From Solidesulfovibrio magneticus RS-1 (GTDB lineage Bacteria; Desulfobacterota; Desulfovibrionia; Desulfovibrionales; Desulfovibrionaceae), in the NCBI RefSeq assembly GCF_000010665.1, contig NC_012796.1:3687501-3751500 (forward strand): a stretch of 64,000 bases of DNA, in the 5' to 3' direction. The translations under genes and the position numbers were made by a program. The notes beneath the pieces are model-generated. The model did not search any database. It saw only the letters and a program-made list of their open reading frames with translations, and was not told the DNA's origin. Positions 54,172-61,854 of this stretch are shown piece by piece (the stretch's first letter is position 1; each line of letters starts with the position of its first letter).

Positions 54172-56208
54172 TCACGACGGCCTGGACAGCCAGAGCACGA
54201 ATTCCGACGGTTTATCCCCGGGCCAAGGCGCGCCCGGAGCCGGACTTTGCTTGTTGACCACCAGTCCCTGGCCTTCGAGCTTGGGCACGATGCCCTTCTG
54301 GGCCAAAATTTCCACGGCCCGCCGCAGCGGCATCCCCGAGAAGTCCGGCACGGCATGGACTTCCACGGCTTTGGCCGTAGCCGGCTTGGACTGGGCGATA
54401 GCCAGAATCTCCTGGTCCGCCCTGGACGGCCCGCCCGACGCAGCCGCTGCGGCCGGCGCGGCCGGCGTCTCGGCGGAAGCGGCGGCCGGCGCCTTGGCCA
54501 GTTGCACCGTCTCGGGCATCCGGCCGAGGTAGGACAACATGCGCAGGGTCACGTCCTTGACGGCAGGCGCGGCGACCACGCCGCCGTAGTGGCTTGGCTC
54601 GGGTTCGTCAACCAGCACCATGACGATATATTCAGGACCAACAGCCGGAACAAAGGAAACAAACGAGCCCAGATACTTGTTGCCGTAGCCGCCGTGGGCG
54701 GCGGCTTTCTGGGCGGTGCCGGTCTTGCCGCCGATCTCCAGGCCCGGGATAAGCGCGTTGCGGCCGGTGCCGTGTTCCTCGTGGACGACCTCGCGCATCA
54801 TCCGCTGCACCGTGCGGGCCACATCGGCGTCGAAAACGCGATAAGGCTGGCGTTGGGGATTGGCCTCGTCAGGATCGGCCACCAGACGCAGGGGTTTGTA
54901 CACGCCGTCGTTGGCCAGGATCAGGAAGGCCTGGGCCATCTGCACCGGAGTGACGGCCACGCCCTGGCCGAAAGAGCAGGTGGCCAGATCAAGAACCGAC
55001 CAGTTCTTGAGCGGCCGCAAAAGCCCCTTGCCCTCGCCGGAAATGGGCAAGCCTGTGGGCCGGCCGAAGCCGAGCTTCTCGAAATAGGCGTGGAGCCGAG
55101 GGGATCCCAGCTGCAAGCCGATCTTGGCCGCGCCGATGTTGCTCGACACCCGCAGGATCATGTTGACGGGCAACACGCCGTAGGAGTGGGTGTCCTTGAT
55201 GACCTTGCCGGCCAGGCCGAACTTGCCGTTTTCGCAGTTAAACGTTGAGGTCGGCTTGACCGTGCGTTCCTGCAGGGCGGCGGCCACCAGCAAGGGCTTC
55301 ATGGTGGAGCCGGGCTCCCAGACGTCCAGGGCGGCGTGGTTGCGGGCCACCCGGGGACTTATGCCGCGCCCGACGTTGGGATTGAAAAACGGATAGTTGG
55401 CCATGGCCAGGATGTCGCCTGTCGGTACATGGACCACAAGGCAGGTGCCGGACTTGGCGTTGTTGTTGACCACGGCTTTTTCCAGCTCTTCCTCGGCGAA
55501 GAACTGGATCTGGGAATCAATGGTGAGCCGCACGTCATGGCCGTTGATGTCGGCCAACTCCCGGCCCTGGGAGTCGAAGAAAAAGCGCCGGCCCGAGGCG
55601 TCGCGCTGGACCACGTACTTGGCCTGGCGGCCGGTCAGGCGGGTGTCGAAGGATTTCTCCATGCCTTCCAGGCCCACGTCGCCCACGCCCACAAATCCCA
55701 TGACCTGGCTGGCGAGATGGCCGTTGGGATAAAACCGGCCGAACTCCTTGGTGAAATACACGCCGGGCAGGGCCGCTTCGCGGATCTTGGCGGCGGTGCG
55801 GTCGCCCACGCGCCAGGACAAATAGGCCATGCTGGACGGGCTTTGGAGCTTTTTCTTGACCCGCTGCTCCTTCATGTGGAGCACCTTGGCCAGGAAGGCC
55901 GCTGTCTTGTCGATGTCGACGATCTCCTTGGGACGCACGAAAAGCGCCTCGATCTCCACGCTCTTGGCCAAAAGCCGGCCGGTACGGTCATAAATTTCGC
56001 CGCGCGCGCCCTTGTCCACTTCCGAGGCGACATGCTGGCGCACGGCCTGCTGGGCCAGTTCCGGCCCGGCAACGATCTGCAGATAGCCGGCCCGGCTCCA
56101 CAGAGCCAGCCAGGCCAACGCGAAAAAGACGCCCACGCAGGTGAGCTTGACCCGGCTCCAGTCGCGCACGGTGGCGTGCTGGCGTTGATCCTTGGGAGTC
56201 CTGCGCAT
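54172..56208 (-). CDS. ftsI: Septal transpeptidase FtsI (PBP3) with C-terminal PASTA domain
   Basis: This encodes 678 residues. One N-terminal membrane segment (about 25-45) is followed by the dimerisation domain and the transpeptidase domain: nucleophile Ser in EPGSTMKPLL (SXXK), SSN in RVSSNIGAA and KTG in GGKTGTAQKA. Residues about 610-675 form one PASTA domain (FSGMPLRRAVEILAQKGIVP), absent from E. coli FtsI and more typical of Gram-positive PBPs and some deltaproteobacterial ones. It crosslinks septal peptidoglycan in the periplasm with FtsW. It lies 38 bp after ftsL. Confidence 0.94.
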   Translation of the reverse strand: MRRTPKDQRQHATVRDWSRVKLTCVGVFFALAWLALWSRAGYLQIVAGPELAQQAVRQHVASEVDKGARGEIYDRTGRLLAKSVEIEALFVRPKEIVDIDKTAAFLAKVLHMKEQRVKKKLQSPSSMAYLSWRVGDRTAAKIREAALPGVYFTKEFGRFYPNGHLASQVMGFVGVGDVGLEGMEKSFDTRLTGRQAKYVVQRDASGRRFFFDSQGRELADINGHDVRLTIDSQIQFFAEEELEKAVVNNNAKSGTCLVVHVPTGDILAMANYPFFNPNVGRGISPRVARNHAALDVWEPGSTMKPLLVAAALQERTVKPTSTFNCENGKFGLAGKVIKDTHSYGVLPVNMILRVSSNIGAAKIGLQLGSPRLHAYFEKLGFGRPTGLPISGEGKGLLRPLKNWSVLDLATCSFGQGVAVTPVQMAQAFLILANDGVYKPLRLVADPDEANPQRQPYRVFDADVARTVQRMMREVVHEEHGTGRNALIPGLEIGGKTGTAQKAAAHGGYGNKYLGSFVSFVPAVGPEYIVMVLVDEPEPSHYGGVVAAPAVKDVTLRMLSYLGRMPETVQLAKAPAAASAETPAAPAAAAASGGPSRADQEILAIAQSKPATAKAVEVHAVPDFSGMPLRRAVEILAQKGIVPKLEGQGLVVNKQSPAPGAPWPGDKPSEFVLWLSRPS

Positions 56209-56246
56209 GACGCGGCCCTGCCCTTCCGCAGCCCGGCCCGGGCCGG

Positions 56247-56744
56247 CTACTGTTCTCCCGCCGGAGCGGGTTTGAAGGGTTTGGGCTTGGACGCGGCGCT
56301 TACGGCCTCGGCGGCAACGGGTTTGGGCGACGCCTTGGCGGCGTCAACAGCGGCGGTTTTGGCGGCCTTGGCGGCGTCCACGGCAACAGGCTTGGCCTGG
56401 GTCTTGGCCGAGGCCTTGGCCGGCTCCACGGCCGTGGCGACCAGGGGCGAGGCTTCGATTTCGCCGTTTGCGGCCACGCGGCGGATCTGGCCGGGACGAG
56501 CCGGCCCGAGGCCATGCTCCTTGGCCAGTTCCCGCAGCCGGGCCGGAGTGACCAGGGTGTTGCGCTCCACTTCGAGCTTGGCCGAGAGGGTTTCCATCTC
56601 GTCGATCTGGCGCTGGATCTTGTTGAGCTCGTAGGCCAGGTCCACGCGCTCAATATTGACCCACACCAGCCCCAGGCCAAAGGCCAGCAGCAAGGCGAGG
56701 CTGAAGGCCATGGAAATGGCCCATTCCTTGGAAAGCGTACCCAT
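56247..56744 (-). CDS. ftsL: FtsL-like cell division protein with Lys/Ala/Pro-rich tail
   Basis: This encodes 165 residues from ATG 56744 (GGAGAGGGG upstream). A short cytoplasmic N-terminus, one membrane segment (about 11-29) and a leucine-zipper-like coiled coil (ERVDLAYELNKIQRQIDEME, 32-70) then RLRELAKEHGLGPA match FtsL in its usual place between rsmH and ftsI. The last 65 residues, predicted periplasmic, are a low-complexity tail with VDAAKA twice and many Lys/Pro. E. coli FtsL has no such tail. Identity rests on context and topology, since FtsL sequences diverge strongly. Confidence 0.82.
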   Translation of the reverse strand: MGTLSKEWAISMAFSLALLLAFGLGLVWVNIERVDLAYELNKIQRQIDEMETLSAKLEVERNTLVTPARLRELAKEHGLGPARPGQIRRVAANGEIEASPLVATAVEPAKASAKTQAKPVAVDAAKAAKTAAVDAAKASPKPVAAEAVSAASKPKPFKPAPAGEQ

Positions 56745-56760
56745 GAAAGCCCCCTCTCCT

Positions 56761-57735
56761 TTACCCGGCGACGTCCGCTCCTGCATCCGGCAGCCGCTCG
56801 GCAACCCGCAGTTTGGCGCTGCGCGCCCTGGAGTTGTCCCGCACTTCCTCTTCCCCGGCCATGACGGGCTTTTTGGTCAGGATGCGCAACCTGGCCCGGT
56901 GCCCGCACACGCACACCACCTGCTCCCTGGGACAGATGCAATCCGTGGCCTCGGCGCGAAAGGCGCGCTTGACCAGCCGGTCCTCCAGGGAATGGAATGA
57001 AATGACGGCCACCCGGCCCCCAGGGGCCAAGTGGTCCGGAATGGCTTTGAGAAAAGCCTCCAGTTCCGCCAATTCCTCGTTGACGGCCATGCGCAGGGCC
57101 TGAAAGGTCCGCGTGGCCGGGTGCTGGCGGGCCGTGGCCCGCCACTTGGCCGGATAGGCCTGCCAGACCACCTCGGCCAGACGGGCCGTGGTGGTGATGG
57201 CTTCCTTTTCCCGGACGCTGACGATGGCTCGGGCTATACGCCCGGCCTGCGGATCCTCGCCGTATTCGCGGATGATCTCGCAAAGCCGGGCGTACGAGGC
57301 CAGATTGACCAGCCCTTCGGCGGTCTCGCCGCCGTCCTCGGCCCCCATGCGCATGTCCAGGGGGCCGTCGTGCAAAAACCCGAAGCCGCGCTCCGGGTCG
57401 TCGAGCTGCAAGGAGGACATCCCCGCGTCCAACAGCGCAGCGTCGACCTTCTCCCACCCCGCCTCGGCCAGGACGGCCGGGAACCGGCTGGACCGGGTGC
57501 GCACAAGGCGCACCCGGTCGCCGTAGGGGGCAAGCCATCGCCCGGCTTCCGACAGGGCCTCCCTGTCCCTGTCGAGGCCAAGCACCTGCCCCTCTCCCCC
57601 GGCGGCTTCGAGCATCCCCCTAGAATGCCCACCAAGCCCGACCGTGGCGTCCAGAATTTTCATCCCCGGCCGAATGCCGAGGAGTTCGATGACTTCCCGC
57701 AAAAGGACCGGTTTGTGGATCGGCTGTCCTTCCAT
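56761..57735 (-). CDS. rsmH: 16S rRNA (cytosine1402-N4)-methyltransferase RsmH
   Basis: This encodes 324 residues. HKPVLLREVIELLGIRPGMK and the SAM loop DATVGLGGHSRGML start the domain; SSLQLDDPERGFGFLHDGPL and the catalytic-region motif VISFHSLEDRLVKRAFR follow; C-terminal KPVMAGEEEVRDNSRARSAK is the classical RsmH (MraW) ending. It methylates C1402 in the ribosomal decoding centre. It lies 9 bp after mraZ. Confidence 0.96.
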   Translation of the reverse strand: MEGQPIHKPVLLREVIELLGIRPGMKILDATVGLGGHSRGMLEAAGGEGQVLGLDRDREALSEAGRWLAPYGDRVRLVRTRSSRFPAVLAEAGWEKVDAALLDAGMSSLQLDDPERGFGFLHDGPLDMRMGAEDGGETAEGLVNLASYARLCEIIREYGEDPQAGRIARAIVSVREKEAITTTARLAEVVWQAYPAKWRATARQHPATRTFQALRMAVNEELAELEAFLKAIPDHLAPGGRVAVISFHSLEDRLVKRAFRAEATDCICPREQVVCVCGHRARLRILTKKPVMAGEEEVRDNSRARSAKLRVAERLPDAGADVAG

Positions 57736-57744
57736 TGCCGCCTC

Positions 57745-58203
57745 CTAGAACCGCAACGAAACGCCGGAAGCGGCCATGGCTTCCATATGCGCGTTGAAGT
57801 TGGCGGCGGTCTGGCGCAGGCGCTCCTCGAAGCGGCCCTGGTCCCAGATTTCGAACTTCGTCCCCACCCCGGCCAGCACCATTTCCTTGTCCAGCCCCGC
57901 GTAGGTCCGCAGATAGGGCGGAATGAGGATGCGCCCCTGCTTGTCCACGGTCACTTCCGTGGCCCCGGCGATGAAAAACCGTTCAATGTCCCGAAAGCCG
58001 GGCATCAGCGTGTTGCCGGCCCGAAAGCTTGCTTCCACGGCCTCCCACTCGGGCATGGGGTAGCCGGAGATGGCCCCGTCGAAGTTGTTGGTGAGCATCA
58101 CGCGGCCGTCGGGGACAAGACGAAAAATCTCCTCCCGAAATTCGGGCGGGAGCATCAGGCGACCCTTCGGGTCGAGGCTGCGATTGGAATGTCCCCGGAA
58201 CAC
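57745..58203 (-). CDS. mraZ: Transcriptional regulator MraZ
   Basis: This encodes 152 residues with two AbrB-like MraZ domains: FRGHSNRSLDPKGRLMLPPE in the first and VDKQGRILIPPYLRTYAGL in the second, each with the DXXGR signature. MraZ is the first gene of the division cluster and represses its own promoter in E. coli; in mycoplasmas it can activate. Four GTGG boxes spaced 10-11 bp lie directly upstream, just where the protein should bind. Confidence 0.96.
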   Translation of the reverse strand: MFRGHSNRSLDPKGRLMLPPEFREEIFRLVPDGRVMLTNNFDGAISGYPMPEWEAVEASFRAGNTLMPGFRDIERFFIAGATEVTVDKQGRILIPPYLRTYAGLDKEMVLAGVGTKFEIWDQGRFEERLRQTAANFNAHMEAMAASGVSLRF

Positions 58204-58225
58204 GGCCCCTCACTGGGGTGGCTCA

Positions 58226-58260
58226 CCACTTCTTACCACCATTTCCCACATTCCATCCAC
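58226..58260 (-). promoter_or_regulatory. MraZ-box array (four GTGG direct repeats)
   Basis: On the minus strand GTGG occurs at 58260, 58249, 58239 and 58229 (first bases), that is every 10-11 bp on the same helical face. The array overlaps the -10 and start region and ends 23 bp before the mraZ ATG. Known MraZ sites are phased direct repeats of TGGG or GTGG, so autoregulation of the whole cluster is expected. Confidence 0.72.
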
Positions 58261-58280
58261 CAATCACCCCCCTGTGTCAA
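58250..58280 (-). promoter_or_regulatory. Sigma-70 promoter of the division cluster
   Basis: A perfect TTGACA (58280-58275, minus strand) is separated by 19 bp from TGGAAT (58255-58250), which matches four of six -10 bases. The spacing is slightly long. The promoter is overlapped by the MraZ boxes. The remainder of 58281-58573 holds no gene, but two more GTGGGA motifs occur on the plus strand at 58339 and 58381. Confidence 0.6.
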
Positions 58281-58573
58281 GGACAAACCACCCTTTGACC
58301 GACACAAGCCCGGACGCCAGGCCATTTTTCGGCCTTTGGTGGGAAATGTTTTGTGATATCGGCCGGATTGCGAAAACAATGTGGGATATATGGTTTTTTC
58401 GGCAAAAGCCGATCCAGGGGCAGGGGACGGGGCGACACGACGTCACGCGCTTTCGCGAAGCAAGCCTTGCCAGAATGCGCCGGAACCCGTTAAGGGTCGC
58501 AAGTCACGGCATATTCTTCCCCCTTGCCGCATCGGGGGCACCAGCGACGTTTTTTGACCCATGGAAGGGCATC

Positions 58574-59587
58574 ATGCGCGACAGGGCGACCTTGGAAATT
58601 CCGGCGGGGCTTGAGGAAGAGTATTATCAAATCAATCCCGACATCCTGCAGAGCTTCAACAAGCTGCGGCCGCCGCTGAACATTTACCGTTTCCTGGAAA
58701 ACGTGTCCCGCATCACGCCCTATTACAAGGTCGGGGACCGTCTTTCCAAGGAACAGGCCCAGGAGTTGGCCGATCTGGTGGCCGAGGGCGTCATCTTCGT
58801 GTCCCGGGCCGACCACGCGGTTTACGTCAAGCACATCAGCTACCAGCTTGATCTGGTGCTGCTGGACAAGCATCTCACCGAATCGGAGATCGCCGACATC
58901 TTCCAGATCGCCCTGACCCGGCGCATGGAAGCCTTTTTTGACCAGCCGGTGCGGCTGGTCTACGACAAGGTCCGCGAGGACGTGCTGGTGCTCACCGAGT
59001 ACGTCTGGGAGGACTTCCACCGCACCCGCGCCCTGGCCAAGCGGCTGCACACGACCCACTCCCTGGCCAACCACGCCGTCAACTGCGGGCTGCTGGGCCT
59101 GCATCTCTTCCTGGCCGGCCAGTCGGACGGCTTTCGGGACCAGAAAAACGCCCGTCACATCCTCGACCGCTCCCTGCTCGGCATCTTTCTCCACGACCTG
59201 GGCATGACTCGGGTGCCGGCCATGATCCGCGACAAGACCAAGCCGCTTTTGCCCGACGAAATGCAAAAAATTAAAGGCCACACCATGGCCGGCTACGAGA
59301 TGCTCACCCGCATCGACATCAAGTTTTCGGAAATGGAGCGGTGCGTGTCAGAACACCACGAGCGGCTGGACTGCTCGGGCTATCCGCAAAAGATCGGGGT
59401 GGGAACGATTTCGGAACTGGGACTTTTGACCGGAGTGGTGGACTCGTTTTGCGCCATGATCACCAAGCGGCCCTACGCCCCAGCCATGGAGCAGCTGGCC
59501 GCCGCCAAAAAGCTCTACGAAGACGCCAAGCGCTACCCGGCCGACGTGGTCAAACGGCTCATCGCCCTCCTGGCCAGCGGCAAATAG
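58574..59587 (+). CDS. HD-GYP-like domain protein (c-di-GMP phosphodiesterase-related)
   Basis: This encodes 337 residues from ATG 58574 (AAGGG upstream; the frame stays open far upstream without homology). Residues 1-140 form an N-terminal domain of the DUF3391-like kind. The HD-GYP domain covers about 150-335: THSLANHAVN, FLHDLGMTRVP (HD pair, but Met where HDXGK normally has Lys), GHTMAGYEML, EHHERLDCSGYP and VVDSFCAMITKRPY. Such proteins hydrolyse cyclic di-GMP; the altered HDXGK motif makes activity uncertain. Single gene, divergent from mraZ. Confidence 0.82.
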   Translation: MRDRATLEIPAGLEEEYYQINPDILQSFNKLRPPLNIYRFLENVSRITPYYKVGDRLSKEQAQELADLVAEGVIFVSRADHAVYVKHISYQLDLVLLDKHLTESEIADIFQIALTRRMEAFFDQPVRLVYDKVREDVLVLTEYVWEDFHRTRALAKRLHTTHSLANHAVNCGLLGLHLFLAGQSDGFRDQKNARHILDRSLLGIFLHDLGMTRVPAMIRDKTKPLLPDEMQKIKGHTMAGYEMLTRIDIKFSEMERCVSEHHERLDCSGYPQKIGVGTISELGLLTGVVDSFCAMITKRPYAPAMEQLAAAKKLYEDAKRYPADVVKRLIALLASGK

Positions 59588-59617
59588 GGACGATTTCCCA
59601 CCGGGAGCGCGCTGGTC

Positions 59618-59681
59618 GCCGGTCCCAAAAGTTCAGGCCCCTCTCCCTGCCGGGAGAGGGGCCTGAACTTTTGGGACCGGC
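59618..59681. terminator. 30-bp perfect inverted repeat between convergent genes
   Basis: Arms 59618-59647 and 59652-59681 are perfectly complementary over 30 bp with a TGCC loop and can extend three more pairs past one bulged base. It lies between the stops of the HD-GYP gene and the PhoU-phosphotransferase gene, so it probably terminates both. It is much longer than a normal terminator and lacks a distal T run. Confidence 0.7.
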
Positions 59682-59685
59682 CGAC

Positions 59686-61320
59686 TCAGTAGGCCAGCAC
59701 CGCGTCCGGGAAGGCAAGCGCCTCCCAGGGACGGCCGGCATGGCCGGCCGCGCGCTCCAGGAGATAGACGCCGCGCTGGAACAGTTCCCGGGCAAAGGAG
59801 GCCTTCATCTCGAACCGGGCCGAGGTGGCCAGGGCTCGGGCCACGGCAAAGGTCAGGCGGGCCTCGAAGGTCCCGTCCCCCTGCTCGGCGGCAAATCCAC
59901 GGGCGAATTCCAGGAAACGCCGCATGGCCAGCTCCAACTGGCCGCGTGATTTGCGGTCGAAAAAGGGCAGCCGGAAATTGGAGGCCAGAAACACCGCCGT
60001 GTCCTGGGCGTAGTCGCCCTCACGGGAGCGGTGCAGATCAATATAGTGGATGCGCTGGGCGGTGTGGTCGTAGACGATGTTGTTGAGGTTGAAATCGCCG
60101 TGGAGCAGCACGGCGAACGGCGCGGCCAGGGTCTTCTCGGCCGTCTCGGCCGCCCCGAGCAGGGCGTCCAGGCCGGCGACAGTCTGGCCGCCGATGTCCA
60201 TGGGGCCAAAGGCCAGGTGGGGATGCAGCCCGAACACGTCGTCCAGGCGGGCGCGCAGTTGGGCCATGGCGTCGGCCGCAACCGCCCGGCGGACAAGGGT
60301 TTGCTCCCACAGCCCCCCCACCGTCTGGGTGATCAGAAAGCAGGCGTTTTCCACGATCTCCCGGTCGGCCGTCAGCACCACTTCCTGGACATTGCAGCCG
60401 CCCAGGTACTCCAGGAGCATGGAGGCCGACTCGCCGTCGGTCTGAAAGGCCTGGATGCTCGGGGCAAGGCCAGGCGACAGGCGTTGCCAACGCTCGATGT
60501 TCTCTTTTTCCTTGGCCAGCTTGTCGGCATTGCCTTCCTTGAAAAGCACGCCCTTGGAGCGCGCCCCGTGGCCCTCCTGGACCCGGCCGATGCGGCAGCC
60601 CGACCGTGTGCCCCAGATGGAATGGAAGTCCCCGGGGGTGATGGGCGTTTCCTCGCCCAGCTCCAGGGTGTCCTGCAAGGCCTGGTACTGGTGGATCTTG
60701 AGCTTCTCGCCCAAGGCCGCGAAAATGACGGCCTCGCCAATGTTGAGCAGGGCGTCGCCCATGCGTTCGAGATAGCGGAAAATATTGAAGCAGGAGATGG
60801 CGTTTTCCGGCGACTCGCCCTGGCGCAGATCTCCTAAAATGGCGTCGAAGGCTTTCTTGAAATGGTCGTCCAGGGCGAACTCGGCCCGGCAGATGCGCAG
60901 CGCCAGCTTCACGTCCTGGCGGGTGAGCGCCTGAAAGACCAGCCCCAGGGCCTTGTCCACGTCCACGAAGGGGGCGCGGTAGTCGTAGCGTTTGATAAAG
61001 GCCGGCTCGGTCAAGTATTGCATCTGCGAGACGATGTTGACGGCATAGTCCGCGATGCGCTCCAGATTGATATTGATGATGTTGGCGGCGCGAACGAGAT
61101 CGAGCGTGCGCTTGTTGCGGTCGGTGGAACCGTGGATGCGACCCCAGCAGGCGTTTTCGATGACGCTCTTGAGATTGTCGATATAGTCGTCACGACTTTC
61201 GATACGCTTGATGCACTCCTGGTCCGGCCGTTCCACCACGTTCAGCGTGCTGGCCACCTGCTTGGAGACCTCCAGGACCATGAAGCGGAAATTCTCTTCA
61301 ATGCCTTCCAAAATGCGCAT
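59686..61320 (-). CDS. PhoU-like domain fused to an aminoglycoside-phosphotransferase-like kinase
   Basis: This encodes 544 residues. Residues 1-215 are helical and PhoU-like: INLERIADYAVNIVSQM and YLERMGDALLNIGEAV are the two metal-binding repeats. Residues about 240-540 are a phosphotransferase (APH/choline kinase) domain with the catalytic loop His407-Gly-Asp409 in LLHGDFNLNNIVYD and the metal site IDLHRSREGDYAQD. The key residues are intact, so it should phosphorylate some small molecule or protein. Both parts are in one frame without interruption. It is the last of four minus-strand genes with amphi-Trp, PHP-like and XXXCH-type proteins. Function unknown. Confidence 0.78.
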   Translation of the reverse strand: MRILEGIEENFRFMVLEVSKQVASTLNVVERPDQECIKRIESRDDYIDNLKSVIENACWGRIHGSTDRNKRTLDLVRAANIININLERIADYAVNIVSQMQYLTEPAFIKRYDYRAPFVDVDKALGLVFQALTRQDVKLALRICRAEFALDDHFKKAFDAILGDLRQGESPENAISCFNIFRYLERMGDALLNIGEAVIFAALGEKLKIHQYQALQDTLELGEETPITPGDFHSIWGTRSGCRIGRVQEGHGARSKGVLFKEGNADKLAKEKENIERWQRLSPGLAPSIQAFQTDGESASMLLEYLGGCNVQEVVLTADREIVENACFLITQTVGGLWEQTLVRRAVAADAMAQLRARLDDVFGLHPHLAFGPMDIGGQTVAGLDALLGAAETAEKTLAAPFAVLLHGDFNLNNIVYDHTAQRIHYIDLHRSREGDYAQDTAVFLASNFRLPFFDRKSRGQLELAMRRFLEFARGFAAEQGDGTFEARLTFAVARALATSARFEMKASFARELFQRGVYLLERAAGHAGRPWEALAFPDAVLAY

Positions 61321-61438
61321 GACCGCTCCCAGGGGATTGTTCCAAGGCCCGCGTCCCGAGTCTTCGCGAAACCGGCCCGAAACAGAGCATACGGATAAAG
61401 CTCTCCATGACGCCTGACGCTACGCAGTCAACGCCGCG

Positions 61439-61720
61439 TCAGGACTGGCCGCCCGGGGCAATGGTCAGGGCGTCGTCCTCGGCGTCCTCGGCCGAGGTTT
61501 CGCGCCAGGAGAACTTGAGGTGCAGCTTCATGCGTCCGCCCGTGGACTTGGCCTCGACCAGAAAGCCGAGCATGCCCGAGGGATGCAGCACCACCTCGCC
61601 TTCGCGACTGCCCAGGCGCAATTCGCCGGCGGCGAATCCGGCGGTGATGGCTTCGAGATAGCGCCGCAGGGTGTCGGCGTCCTGGGTGGATTCGTATTTG
61701 AAATGCGTTTCCTTATCCAC
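61439..61720 (-). CDS. amphi-Trp domain protein
   Basis: This encodes 93 residues: FKYESTQDADTLRRYLEAIT, GFAAGELRLGSREGEVVLHP and a closing beta segment KLHLKFSWRET with the characteristic Trp. This agrees with the amphi-Trp family (TIGR04354), small proteins recurring in the GAK gene neighbourhood of Desulfovibrio-type bacteria. Function is not known. It lies 118 bp before the PhoU-phosphotransferase gene and 134 bp after the PHP-like gene, same strand. Confidence 0.75.
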   Translation of the reverse strand: MDKETHFKYESTQDADTLRRYLEAITAGFAAGELRLGSREGEVVLHPSGMLGFLVEAKSTGGRMKLHLKFSWRETSAEDAEDDALTIAPGGQS

Positions 61721-61854
61721 GTCGTGATCCTTTGGCGCGGCGCGCCGGCCGGGACCGCATCCGGAACAAGCCGGCAGGCGGTCTGGCGCGCCTACTGGCC
61801 GTCAGCGTTTATGGCTTTTTCCATCAAAAGAAAGGGCATCGCGGCTGCGCCGGG

